Source of the DNA: Catenulispora sp. GP43
Lineage (GTDB): Bacteria; Actinomycetota; Actinomycetes; Streptomycetales; Catenulisporaceae
Direction: 5' to 3'
NCBI RefSeq assembly: GCF_041260665.1
Contig: NZ_JBGCCT010000043.1
Span: 29,522 to 93,521 of the forward strand
DNA: 64,000 bases
The notes under the pieces are model-generated. The model was not told where the DNA came from. It worked only from the letters and a program-made list of their open reading frames with translations, and did not search any database. The position numbers and the translations under genes were made by a program. Positions within the stretch are counted from its first letter, which is position 1, and each line of letters begins with the position of its first letter. Below are positions 38,026 to 46,406 of this stretch, piece after piece.

Positions 38026-38523
38026 ATGAGAGTCGAGGACGAGGCGGAGTTCCGGGAGTATGCCGCCGGCCGCTGGACCTGGCTGGTGCAGGCCGCGATG
38101 CTGCTCACGGGGGATGCCGGGCATGCCGAGGACCTGGCGCAGACCGCGCTGGTGCGGGTGTTCGCTTCGTGGGCGCGGGTGCGCGGGGCGGACAACATGG
38201 ACGCCTACACCATGCGGATCCTGATCAACCAGAACAAGAACCGCTTCCGGAAGCGGCGGGTTGTGGAGGATCTCACGGCCGCGCCGCCCGAGCGGGGCGG
38301 CGGGGATCCGACATCGCGCGTGGACCAGCGGGCCGGGTTGCTGGCCGCGCTGGCCTCGCTGCCCAAGCGGCAGCGGGAGGTCGTGGTGCTGCGGTACTGG
38401 GAGGACTACAGCGAGTCGCAGACCGCGCAGATCCTCGGCTGTTCGGTCGGCACAGTGAAGAGCCAGGCCTCCAAGGCGCTGGCCAAGTTGCGCACGCACG
38501 CCTCGGTGCTGGCGTCGCGCTGA
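38026..38523 (+). CDS. ECF-type RNA polymerase sigma factor (SigE family of actinobacteria)
   Basis: 165 residues. AGAAGGAGGTG, nearly a full anti-Shine-Dalgarno match, precedes the ATG. Region 2: TGDAGHAEDLAQTALVRVF and the Trp-Ala-Arg-Val stretch. Region 4 HTH: LPKRQREVVVLRYWEDY followed by ILGCSVGTVKSQASKALAKL. Region 3 is absent, as in all ECF factors. The next gene, 35 nt downstream, encodes a membrane protein that could be its anti-sigma factor. Confidence 0.93.
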   Translation: MRVEDEAEFREYAAGRWTWLVQAAMLLTGDAGHAEDLAQTALVRVFASWARVRGADNMDAYTMRILINQNKNRFRKRRVVEDLTAAPPERGGGDPTSRVDQRAGLLAALASLPKRQREVVVLRYWEDYSESQTAQILGCSVGTVKSQASKALAKLRTHASVLASR

Positions 38524-38558
38524 TCATCCACTCACCATCACCGAAGAGAAGGAAATCC

Positions 38559-39422
38559 ATGACCGACGAAGACTTCGACGGCTCCGCCCTGCGCGAGCTG
38601 CTCACCCCCGCGGTCGCCGACCGCGGCCGCGGTCCCGTGCCCACCGACACCATCGTCGCCGCCGGGCGCCGCCGGGTCGTCGGGCGGCGGACCGCCGTGG
38701 CCGGCGGGGCACTGGCGATCGTCGCCGCGGTGCCGCTGGCCGCCTCGGCCATCGCCGCCGGGCCCGGGACCGCGAGCGCGGCGAGCGGGACGGTGACCAA
38801 GACGCCTCCGGCCGTGCCGGTGCCGGCGCGCTCCGACGCCCCGGCGCACTCCAACGCCCTGGCGCAGACCGAGGGCCAGGCGCTCGCGAGTCCGCCGCAG
38901 TCGAAGCCCGCTGCCGGTGAAAGCCTGCCCGGCAAGCCGATCGTCATCGACTCCGGAACCGTGGAGGGCGTGCCCTGGTCGATCTCCGCGCTGGCCACGC
39001 CGGGTAACAATGCCCTGACCGCGAAGGACCAGTGTCTGGGGCTCACCCTCACGGTGAACGGCCACGGCACCTTCATCGACGGGAACCAGGTCTTGTCGCC
39101 CTACTGCCTGCCGGTGCAGGACCCCGGGCAGTACCAGTGGGCCATGCAGTACACGTTGCAGTACTACTACGTCGGCGGAAAGGGCACCCTGCAGATGGGC
39201 ATGGTCCCGGCCGACGTGGCGACGGTCGTCACGCACGTGGACGGCCTCGCCCCGGTCACCACCAAGACCGTGCCCGCGCCGGGCTTCGCCGGCGAGGCGT
39301 TCTACTTCGCCTCGATCCCGAAGGACGGCCAGGGCTTCCGCGCATCCTTCGACGAGTACAACGCTCAGGGCGTGAAGACCGGCAGCTTCAACAACTGGAC
39401 GCCGGCACCCCCGAAGCAGTGA
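38559..39422 (+). CDS. Membrane-anchored partner of the ECF sigma factor (putative anti-sigma)
   Basis: 287 residues. Cytosolic N-terminus of about 45 residues with a helix (LRELLTPAVADRGRG) and basic cluster GRRRVVGRRT, one membrane helix (about 46-68), then an Ala/Pro linker and a C-terminal domain (about 130-287) with AMQYTLQYYYVGGKGTLQMG. No HxxxCxxC zinc motif, so it is not a ZAS anti-sigma. The call rests on gene order and topology. AGAAGGAAA precedes the ATG. A perfect hairpin terminator follows. Confidence 0.65.
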   Translation: MTDEDFDGSALRELLTPAVADRGRGPVPTDTIVAAGRRRVVGRRTAVAGGALAIVAAVPLAASAIAAGPGTASAASGTVTKTPPAVPVPARSDAPAHSNALAQTEGQALASPPQSKPAAGESLPGKPIVIDSGTVEGVPWSISALATPGNNALTAKDQCLGLTLTVNGHGTFIDGNQVLSPYCLPVQDPGQYQWAMQYTLQYYYVGGKGTLQMGMVPADVATVVTHVDGLAPVTTKTVPAPGFAGEAFYFASIPKDGQGFRASFDEYNAQGVKTGSFNNWTPAPPKQ

Positions 39423-39458
39423 GCTGACACCCGCTGCCCGCTCGGCGCGAACGCAGAA

Positions 39459-39493
39459 GTGCCCCCGGACCCACCCAGAGGGTCCGGGGGCAC
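39459..39493. terminator. Terminator after sigma/anti-sigma pair
   Basis: A perfect 14-bp stem (39459-39472 with 39480-39493) and a 7-nt loop, in the gap between the convergent 38559-39422 and filP genes. Confidence 0.88.
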
Positions 39494-39580
39494 GCTCGCG
39501 ACACGCGCCCCGGCCGCGGGGCCCGGGCTCACGGCACGGTGTGCGGGCTCACACGCTTCAGCCCGCGCACCGCACGAAGC

Positions 39581-39606
39581 GGCCCCGCCGGTCGCCCGGC
39601 GGGGCC
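39581..39606. terminator. Terminator of filP
   Basis: A perfect 11-bp GC stem with a TCGC tetraloop lies 7 nt beyond the filP stop on the minus strand. Confidence 0.8.
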
Positions 39607-39612
39607 GGCGCC

Positions 39613-40566
39613 TCAGCGCTGCGCCGGGATCGAGGCCTCGTCGGCCTGCTCCAGCTCGTCCTCGGCCTCGTTCAGCGCCGCCAGGGCGTTGACGTTCACC
39701 GCGCCGCCGGTCAGTGTGGCCAGCATCTCGCGCACGTTGTGCAGCTGCGCGTTGATGCTGTCGCGGCGGTGGGTCAGCGCCGCCAGCTCGCGCTCGGCCT
39801 CGCTGCGGATGCGGTCGGTCTTGCTGCGCGCGTCGGCGATGATGTCGTCGGCCTGGCGCTGCGCGGTCTCGATCGTCGAGCGCGCGCGGCGCTCGGCGTC
39901 GGTGCGCATCTTCTCGGCCTCCAGGCGCAGCTGCTCGGCCCGGTTCTCGATCTCGGCCAGGCGCTTCTCGGCCTTCGCCTGGCGCGCGGCCAGGTCCCGC
40001 TCGGACTGCTCGCGGCGCTTGGCCAGCTTGGTCTCGAAGTCGGTGGCGGCCGCCGCGGCCTTGGCGCGGGTCTCCTCGAACAGCGCCTCGGCCTCTTCGC
40101 GCTTGGTCGCCGCGTCCTTGGCGGCGGTGGCGCGGACCTGGTTGGCGTCGTCCTTGGCCTTGTCGACGATCCGCACGGCCTCCTCGTCCGCCTTGGCCTT
40201 GCGGTCCTTGGCGTACTGCTCGGCGTCGGTGCGGACCTTCATCGCGGCCTGGTCGGCCAGCTCGCGGTGCGCGTCGGCGGCGCGGCGGGCCTCCTCGCGC
40301 AGGTCCTTGGCCTCCTCCTCGGCCAGGCGCAGGATCTTCTCCACGCGCGCGCCGAGACCGGCGTAGCTGGGCTCGCTGTCGGCCAGCTGCGCCTGCACCG
40401 TCTGGTTCTCCAGGTGGAGTTCCTCGATGCGCTTCTCCATGGATGCCGACCGCGAATGCGCCGCGTCCCGCTCGGCGATCAGCTTGGTGATTCGGTCGTT
40501 GACCTGGACCGGGTCGTACCCGCGGCGCACTTGCTCGAAGCCGTGCGGCGAATGCATGTCGCTCAT
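39613..40566 (-). CDS. filP: FilP-like intermediate-filament-type coiled-coil protein
   Basis: 317 residues from the ATG at 40566 (MSDMHSPHGFEQVRRGYDPVQ), with AGGGA upstream; a GTG seven codons earlier is less likely. The N-terminal 25 residues have the FxxVRRGYDxxQV pattern of the DivIVA-like group, then comes LADSEPSYAGLGARVEKILR, and about 200 residues of uninterrupted coiled coil rich in Ala/Glu/Arg. The closing segment is HRRDSINAQLHNVREMLATL. These match Streptomyces FilP, which forms a filament network behind the hyphal tip and interacts with DivIVA. scy lies immediately upstream on the same strand, as in S. coelicolor. Confidence 0.92.
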   Translation of the reverse strand: MSDMHSPHGFEQVRRGYDPVQVNDRITKLIAERDAAHSRSASMEKRIEELHLENQTVQAQLADSEPSYAGLGARVEKILRLAEEEAKDLREEARRAADAHRELADQAAMKVRTDAEQYAKDRKAKADEEAVRIVDKAKDDANQVRATAAKDAATKREEAEALFEETRAKAAAAATDFETKLAKRREQSERDLAARQAKAEKRLAEIENRAEQLRLEAEKMRTDAERRARSTIETAQRQADDIIADARSKTDRIRSEAERELAALTHRRDSINAQLHNVREMLATLTGGAVNVNALAALNEAEDELEQADEASIPAQR

Positions 40567-40892
40567 GAGATCCCTGTCGCGATTCACTGGCCCGCGTCGG
40601 GCCGGGGGTGAGTGAACAATCTACGGTTGCGGTGAAGGTTAGTGGGCCCCTGCCCTGCCTCCGATTGAGGGTCCGCAGGACCCGTATCGCAGGTGGGGTA
40701 GGGACGAGAGGTGGTGTAAGGGGAATCCTGGCATGAATCGCGTCCGGCTTCGACCGGGTGGCGCGTAATCGAACAAACGCTCTTGGGAATCCCCGCACTA
40801 GCGAGTGTCTTTGATCACTTGCTAAGGGCTGTGGGCACGAACCTGCGGGGTGTCAAGGCGAAGCGGCGGCGTCGGAACGCACACGATGAGTC
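40567..40892. other. Gene-free gap between scy and filP
   Basis: 326 bp without a supported gene. On the minus strand it should hold the filP promoter. A TAGATT at 40623-40618 is one possible -10, and a small hairpin with 6-bp arms (40589-40603) lies in the predicted leader. No clear terminator for scy was found. Confidence 0.5.
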
Positions 40893-43800
40893 TCAGTCCT
40901 CCGACGGCGGCCCGACGGGGACGGAGACCGATGTCGCCAACGCGTCCAGCACGCCGTGCACCCGCGACATCTCGGCCTTGATCTCCTGCTTGCGGACCTC
41001 GATCTCCTCGACCTCGCGCTGGGCCTCGGCCCGCAGCTGCTCGGACTCTTCCTTCGCCTTCGACACCAGCTGCTCGGCCAGCTCGCGGGCCTCCGCGACG
41101 GTCTCAGCAGCCTGCTTGCGGGCCGTGGCCAGCGCGGTCTCGGCCTCGGAGTTGGCCTGCTCGCGGGTCTCCAGCGCCTTCTTGTCGGCGGCTTCCAGCA
41201 CGCCGTCGGCGGTCCGCCTTATGCGCTCCACGTCCGCCTTGGCCCCCGAGGTGACGCGCTCGGCGTCGTTCTCGGCGGTGGTGGTGACGCGGGCGGCCTC
41301 CTCGCGGGCGGCGGTCAGCAGCCGGTCGACCTCGTTCTCGCTGTCGGCGCGCACCTTCACCGCCTCGGAGCGGGCCATCGCGACCAGCTTGTCGGCGTCC
41401 CGGCCGGCGGACTCCAGCTTGCGGCCGGCCTCCTCGCGGGCGTCGCCGCGGATCTTGTCGGCGTCCGCGCGCGCCGCCTCGGCGCTCTCCGCCGATTCGT
41501 GGTGGATGCGCTCGGACTCCGACTTCGCGGCCTTGACCATGGTGTCGGACTTGGTGCGGGCCTCGGTCAGCGCGGCCTCGGCCTCGGCGCGCATCGCGGC
41601 GGCGTCCCGGCGGGCCTCGGCGCGGACCTGGACCGCCTCCTCGGCGGCCTCCACCCCGAGCACCGCGGCGGCCGCCTCGGCCTCGCCGCGGATCCGCTCG
41701 GCATCGGCGACCTGGCGGTCGGCGGCGGCCTGGGCGTCCTCCACTATCCCGGCGACCTCGGCGCGCACCGCGGCGGCGTAGCGGGTGCCCTCCTCGCCGA
41801 TCTTGCGCGCCTCGGCCTGCGCGGCCTCCAGCGCCTCGGTGGCCGCGGCCTCGGCGGCCTGCCGGGTCTGCGCGGCGTAGGAGTCGGCCTCGGCGCGGGT
41901 GACCTCCGAGGCGCGGTCGGCGTCGGCCTTGGTGGTGCCGGCGTACGCCTCGGTCTCGGCGCGCAGCGCGGCCGCGTAGTCGTCGGCGGTGCCGCGGACG
42001 ATCTCGCCGGCCCGCTCGGAGTCGGCCTTGGTCTTGGCCGCGTACACGTCGGCCGCGGCGCGCGTGGTGTGCGAGTACTTCTCCGCCTCGGCCCGCAGCT
42101 CGTCGGAGGCGCGCTCGGCGTCGGCCCTGGTCTGCGCGGCGTAGCCGTCGGCCTCGGCCCGCAGGCCGGTGACGTAGTTCTGGGTCTCGGTCCGCAGCTG
42201 CTCGGCGATGTGCTCGGAGTCGGCCTTGGTCTTGGCCGCGTAGGCGTCGGCCTCGGCCCGGACGCCGCCGGCCCAGTTCTCGGTCTCGGCGCGCAGCTGC
42301 TCGGCGAGCTGCTCGGCCTCCGCCTTCGTCTGCGCCGCGTAGCCGTCCGCCTCGGCGTGCAGGCCGTTGGCGTAGTTCTCGGCGTCGGCTCGGACGCCGC
42401 CGGCCCAGTTCTCGGTCTCGGCCCGCAGCTGCTCGGCGATGTGCTCGGAGTCGGCCTTGGTCTTGGCCGCGTAGGCGTCCGCGTCGGCCCGGACGCCGCC
42501 GGCCCAGTTCTCAGTCTCGGCCCGCAGCTGCTCGGCGATGTGCTCGGAGTCGGCCTTGGTCTTGGCCGCGTAGGCGTCGGCCTCGGCCCGGACGCCGCCG
42601 GCCCAGTTCTCGGTCTCGATCCGCAGCTGCTCGGCGACGTGCTCGGCATCGGCCTTGGTCTTGGCCGCATAGGCGTCCGCCTCGGCCCGAACGCCGGTCG
42701 AGTAGTTGTCGGTGTCGTTCTGGAGCTTCTCGGAGGCGAGCTCGGAGTCCGCCTTCGTCTTGGCCGCGTAGGCGTCGGCGTCGGCCCGGATGTCGTCCGA
42801 GTAGGAGTCCGCCTCGCCGCGCGTCTGCGCCGAGTACTGGTCGGCGACCTGCTGCATCTGCTGGGCGTAGCCGTCGGCGTCCGCGCGGGTCTTGCCGGCC
42901 TCGGCGTCGGTCGTGGCCCGGAGCTGCGCGGCGTAGGTATCAGCGTCCTGCCGCGTCGTGCGCGCGTACTGCTCGGTGTCCGCGCGCAGCTTCTCGGTCT
43001 CGGTCTGCACCGCGTTGCGGGTGTTGTCCGCGTAGACGTCGGCCTCGGTCCGGGTCTTGGTCGCGTAGGTGTCCGCCTCGCCGCGGGTGTTCTGCGAGTA
43101 GTGGTCCGCCTCCGCGCGCGCCTTGGCGGTCTCGGCCTCGGTGCGGGCCTGCAGCTCGTCGATCCGCGCCTGCGTCTTCTCGCGCAGCCGCTGCATCTCC
43201 TCGCGGGCGGCCTTCTGCATGGCCTCGACGCCGGCCTCGGTGTTCACCCGCAGCTGTTCGGCGGAGGCGTGCGCGTCGTCGTGGGCCTGCTGCGCCGCCG
43301 AGTGCAGCTCGCTGGCCTGCGCGTGCAGCGCCTCGATCTGGCCGCGCAGCGGGGCCACGTCCTCCTCGGCCGCCACCCGCGTGGCGTCGGCGTCGGCGTG
43401 GCCCTGGGCGATGAGCTCCTCGACGGTCTTGGCGACGTGCTCCAGCCGGGCGGCCGCCTGCTCCTCGGCCTCGGCCAGGATCCGTCCGGCGTTCCCGGTG
43501 ACCTGGTCGGCCTCCGCGCGCGCCTCGGCCCGCATCCGCGCGGCGTCGTTGGCCGCGTCCTGACGCGCCTTCTGGGCGAGCCCCTCGGACTCGATGCGCA
43601 GCTGGTGCGCGGCGGCCTCGGCGTCGCCCCGCATCCGCATCGCGTCGGCGTTGGCCTCCGCGCGGGTCCGCTCGGCCTGCGCCCCGGACTCCATCAGCAC
43701 CCGGGAGGCCTCGGCGCGCGCGGAGTTCACCGCGGTCTCGGCCTCGGACTTGGCGGTGGCCCGGATCTGGGCCGCGTGCTCCTGGGCCGCGGCGGCCTGG

Positions 43801-44621
43801 CCGCCGGCCGCGTTCAGCACCCGCTCGGCCTCGGCGTTGGCCGCCTCGCGGGTCTTCTCGGCCTCGGCGCGCGCCGCGGTCCGCATGTTCTCGGTCTCCA
43901 TGCGGACGTGCTCGATGGCCTGCGCGGTCTCCATCGCAATCCGGTCGCGGCCGGCCTCGACCTCGCCGCGGGCCGCCTCGATGATCCGCCCGCGGTGCGC
44001 CTCGGTGTCCGAGCGGACCTTCTCGGCCCACGCGGCCATCTCGTTGACCTGAGCCTCGGCCTGCTGGCGCTTCTCGGTCAGCTCGCGGTCCAGCGACTGC
44101 CGGCGGTTGCCGACCTCGGTGTGCCACTCGGCTTCCAGCTCCGCGGAGCGGTGCGCGGCCTCCTCCAGCAGGCGCGCGGTCTTGGCGCGCGACTCGCGCA
44201 GCTCGCGCTCGGCGGCGGCGCGGACCTGGTCGGCCTGGATCTGGGCGTTGCGGAGCATCTGCTCCACCTGCCCGGAGATGTTGTCGAAGCGCGGCTGGGC
44301 GGCCAGGCGGCGCTGCTCGTGCAGCTTGGAGCGCAGGACCTCGATCTGGTAGCGCAGGTCCTCGGTGTCGGTCAGGGCCTCGTCGCGGGCCGTGCGGAGC
44401 TTGTCGAGCTCCTTCTCCATCTCCGAGAACGTGGCCTCGACGTCGTGCTTGTCGTAGCCGCCGGGTTCGTCGTCGTAGGACTCGCCATAGGGCGCGCGTG
44501 ATCGCGGCGGGTAACCGCCGGGTTGCGCGGCGTTCGTGCCGCGGCGCGCGTGGCTTCCGCGATCGCCTGCACGATCGCCGTAGCGATCGGTGCTGCGTTC
44601 GTCGAGGCGCCCTGGTCCCAT
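40893..44621 (-). CDS. scy: Scy-like giant coiled-coil scaffold of the hyphal tip
   Basis: 1242 residues, almost all coiled coil with very high Ala/Glu/Arg. Residues 1-60 are disordered (Arg/Gly/Tyr-rich), then KLRTARDEALTDTEDLRYQ begins a heptad coil. From about residue 503 to 920 the sequence is a gapless run of 38 hendecads (11-residue units such as ADSEHIAEQLR), followed by mixed heptads to the end (AEMSRVHGVLDALATSV). In Streptomyces, Scy recruits DivIVA and FilP into the tip-organising centre that sets polar growth and branching. Gene order with filP supports the assignment. Total length is a little shorter than S. coelicolor Scy. Confidence 0.93.
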   Translation of the reverse strand: MGPGRLDERSTDRYGDRAGDRGSHARRGTNAAQPGGYPPRSRAPYGESYDDEPGGYDKHDVEATFSEMEKELDKLRTARDEALTDTEDLRYQIEVLRSKLHEQRRLAAQPRFDNISGQVEQMLRNAQIQADQVRAAAERELRESRAKTARLLEEAAHRSAELEAEWHTEVGNRRQSLDRELTEKRQQAEAQVNEMAAWAEKVRSDTEAHRGRIIEAARGEVEAGRDRIAMETAQAIEHVRMETENMRTAARAEAEKTREAANAEAERVLNAAGGQAAAAQEHAAQIRATAKSEAETAVNSARAEASRVLMESGAQAERTRAEANADAMRMRGDAEAAAHQLRIESEGLAQKARQDAANDAARMRAEARAEADQVTGNAGRILAEAEEQAAARLEHVAKTVEELIAQGHADADATRVAAEEDVAPLRGQIEALHAQASELHSAAQQAHDDAHASAEQLRVNTEAGVEAMQKAAREEMQRLREKTQARIDELQARTEAETAKARAEADHYSQNTRGEADTYATKTRTEADVYADNTRNAVQTETEKLRADTEQYARTTRQDADTYAAQLRATTDAEAGKTRADADGYAQQMQQVADQYSAQTRGEADSYSDDIRADADAYAAKTKADSELASEKLQNDTDNYSTGVRAEADAYAAKTKADAEHVAEQLRIETENWAGGVRAEADAYAAKTKADSEHIAEQLRAETENWAGGVRADADAYAAKTKADSEHIAEQLRAETENWAGGVRADAENYANGLHAEADGYAAQTKAEAEQLAEQLRAETENWAGGVRAEADAYAAKTKADSEHIAEQLRTETQNYVTGLRAEADGYAAQTRADAERASDELRAEAEKYSHTTRAAADVYAAKTKADSERAGEIVRGTADDYAAALRAETEAYAGTTKADADRASEVTRAEADSYAAQTRQAAEAAATEALEAAQAEARKIGEEGTRYAAAVRAEVAGIVEDAQAAADRQVADAERIRGEAEAAAAVLGVEAAEEAVQVRAEARRDAAAMRAEAEAALTEARTKSDTMVKAAKSESERIHHESAESAEAARADADKIRGDAREEAGRKLESAGRDADKLVAMARSEAVKVRADSENEVDRLLTAAREEAARVTTTAENDAERVTSGAKADVERIRRTADGVLEAADKKALETREQANSEAETALATARKQAAETVAEARELAEQLVSKAKEESEQLRAEAQREVEEIEVRKQEIKAEMSRVHGVLDALATSVSVPVGPPSED
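41862..43115 (-). repeat. 38 consecutive 33-bp hendecad units in scy
   Basis: Each unit codes for 11 residues of the type A-(D/E)-A/T-(D/E)-x-Y/W-A-x-x-x-(R/K). Three successive unit types (AEADAYAAKTK, ADSEHIAEQLR, AETENWAGGVR) form a 99-bp higher-order repeat that is nearly identical several times between about 42200 and 42660. Confidence 0.9.
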
Positions 44622-44889
44622 GACAGTGAATCGTGTCAGATTTCCGGCCGGATGACACCTAGTCGGGCCGGGGAATGAGTAGAGGCTTCGGATCCTACCA
44701 GCCGGAAACCGCAGGCCCGGTGACGTCGGGCGGCGGCGGGGGAATCAGAGCTTTGTGGAAGGCGCGCAGGCCGCGGCGATATGGTCGCGCTTCGCTGTCC
44801 GGCCGTTACCGTCCGTGGCGGCGGAATTCGAAAAGCCGAGCGAAGGCCCATTCAGCCTCCGCCCGGCCTCGTGCTCACGCCGATCCGGT

Positions 44890-46239
44890 TCAGACGTTGC
44901 GGAACCGGTTGATCGCGGGCAGCAACCGCGCCCGCTTGGCCTCGTCGCGCACGCCGAGCCCCTCCTCGGGGGCCAGGCACAGCACGCCGACCTTGCCCTG
45001 GTGCAGGTTCCGGTGGACGTCGTACGCCGCCTGCCCGGTCTCCTCCAGCGCGTAGGACTTCGACAGCGTGGGGTGGATCATCCCCTTGTCGATGAGGCGG
45101 TTGGCCTCCCACGCCTCGCGGTAGTTGGCGAAGTGCGAGCCGATGATGCTCTTGAGGTTCATCCACAGGTAGCGGTTGTCGTAGCTGTGGATGAAGCCGG
45201 AGGTGGACGCGCAGGTGACGATCTTGCCGCCGCGCTTGGCCACGTAGACGCTGGCGCCGAAGGTCTCCCGGCCCGGGTGCTCGAAGACGATGTCCGGGTC
45301 CTCGCCGCCGGTCAGTTCCCTGATGCGGGCGCCGAAGCGCTGCCACTCCTTGGGGTCCTGCTCATCCTCGTTCTTCCAGAACTTGTAGCCCTCGGCCTTG
45401 CGGTCGATGATGAGCTCGGCGCCCATCGCCCGGCAGATGTCGGCCTTGTCCGGCGAGGAGACCACGCACACCGGGATCGCGCCGCCGTTCAGCGCCATCT
45501 GCGTGGCGTAGCTGCCCAGGCCGCCGGAGGCGCCCCAGATCAGCACAACGTCGCCCTGCTTCATCGCCGCGCCGTTCTTGGAGACCAGCTGGCGGTAGGC
45601 GGTGCAGTTGACCAGCCCGGGGGAGGCGGCCTCCTCCCAGGTCAGGTGGCCCGGCTTGGGCATCAGCTGGTTGGCCTTGACCAGGGCCAGGTGCGCCAGG
45701 CCGCCGAAGTTGGTCTCGAAGCCCCAGATCCGCTGCTGCGGGTCGAGCATGGTGTCGTCGTGGCCCTCGGCGTCCTCCAGCTCGACGCTCAGGCAGTGCG
45801 CGACGACCTCGTCGCCGGGCTTCCACTTGTTGACGCCGGGGCCGGTGCGCAGCACCACGCCGGCCAGGTCCGAGCCGATCACGTGGTAGGGCAGGTCGTG
45901 GCGGCGGGTGAGTTCGGACACCTTGCCGTAGCGCTTGAGGAAACTGAAGGTGCTGACCGGTTCGAAGATCGAGGTCCACACCGAGTTGTAGTTGATGGCG
46001 CTGGCCATCACCGCGACGATGGCCTCGCCCGGACCCAGCTCCGGCGTCGCCACGTCCTCCACGTGGAGCGAGCGCCGCGGGTCCTTGTCCCAGCTGTCCA
46101 GGCCGGCGAACATCTCGGCCTCGTCGGCGTGGACGGTGACCGCGCGGTAGGAGTCGGGAAGCTTCAGGTGCCCGAAGTCCTCAGCCGGGGTGTTCCCGGC
46201 TTGGATCGCGGCGAGAATCTCTGCTGTCTCTTGCTGCAT
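44890..46239 (-). CDS. ccr: Crotonyl-CoA carboxylase/reductase
   Basis: 449 residues from the ATG at 46239, which has GGAGG 6 nt upstream; longer in-frame extensions are unsupported. An MDR-family enzyme that converts crotonyl-CoA, CO2 and NADPH to (2S)-ethylmalonyl-CoA. The CO2-binding residues known from Kitasatospora Ccr are all present: Asn85 (SAINYN), Phe174 and Glu175 (WGFETNFGG) and His369 (IGSHFANY). The NADPH site is WGASGGLGSYATQMA. A palindrome next to a CATAGT -10 lies about 100 nt upstream. It supplies the substrate of the MeaA-type mutase. Confidence 0.95.
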   Translation of the reverse strand: MQQETAEILAAIQAGNTPAEDFGHLKLPDSYRAVTVHADEAEMFAGLDSWDKDPRRSLHVEDVATPELGPGEAIVAVMASAINYNSVWTSIFEPVSTFSFLKRYGKVSELTRRHDLPYHVIGSDLAGVVLRTGPGVNKWKPGDEVVAHCLSVELEDAEGHDDTMLDPQQRIWGFETNFGGLAHLALVKANQLMPKPGHLTWEEAASPGLVNCTAYRQLVSKNGAAMKQGDVVLIWGASGGLGSYATQMALNGGAIPVCVVSSPDKADICRAMGAELIIDRKAEGYKFWKNEDEQDPKEWQRFGARIRELTGGEDPDIVFEHPGRETFGASVYVAKRGGKIVTCASTSGFIHSYDNRYLWMNLKSIIGSHFANYREAWEANRLIDKGMIHPTLSKSYALEETGQAAYDVHRNLHQGKVGVLCLAPEEGLGVRDEAKRARLLPAINRFRNV

Positions 46240-46331
46240 CGTCGGCCTCCAAGGGTCGGCGGCGTCGCGGGCCGGTGCTTGCCGTCTGTGAGGGCAGTAC
46301 GGCAGTCGGCCCTGGGAGTGAGGGCGGGAGC

Positions 46332-46349
46332 TACTCATGGGTAACTATG
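46332..46349 (-). promoter_or_regulatory. Candidate ccr promoter and operator
   Basis: On the minus strand CATAGT (46349-46344) is directly followed by the near-palindrome TACCCATGAGTA (46343-46332; 10 of 12 positions symmetric), which would cover the transcription start. This implies a leader of about 100 nt and repression at the start site. Confidence 0.4.
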
Positions 46350-46406
46350 GCGCTCCGCCCGCACCCTGGCTAGGTGGGCCTTGTCACAGATTCCGCCGGG
46401 TCCCTA

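Noticed and set aside
41862..43115. Regular repeats that might suggest a CRISPR array
   Set aside because: There are no unique spacers; the period is 33 or 99 bp and fully in frame with an 11-residue protein repeat.
40956..44501. 1181-codon plus-strand frame opposite scy
   Set aside because: Its Leu/Gly/Val-rich repetitive product is the mirror of the Scy coiled coil. Gene order and coiled-coil register support the minus strand.
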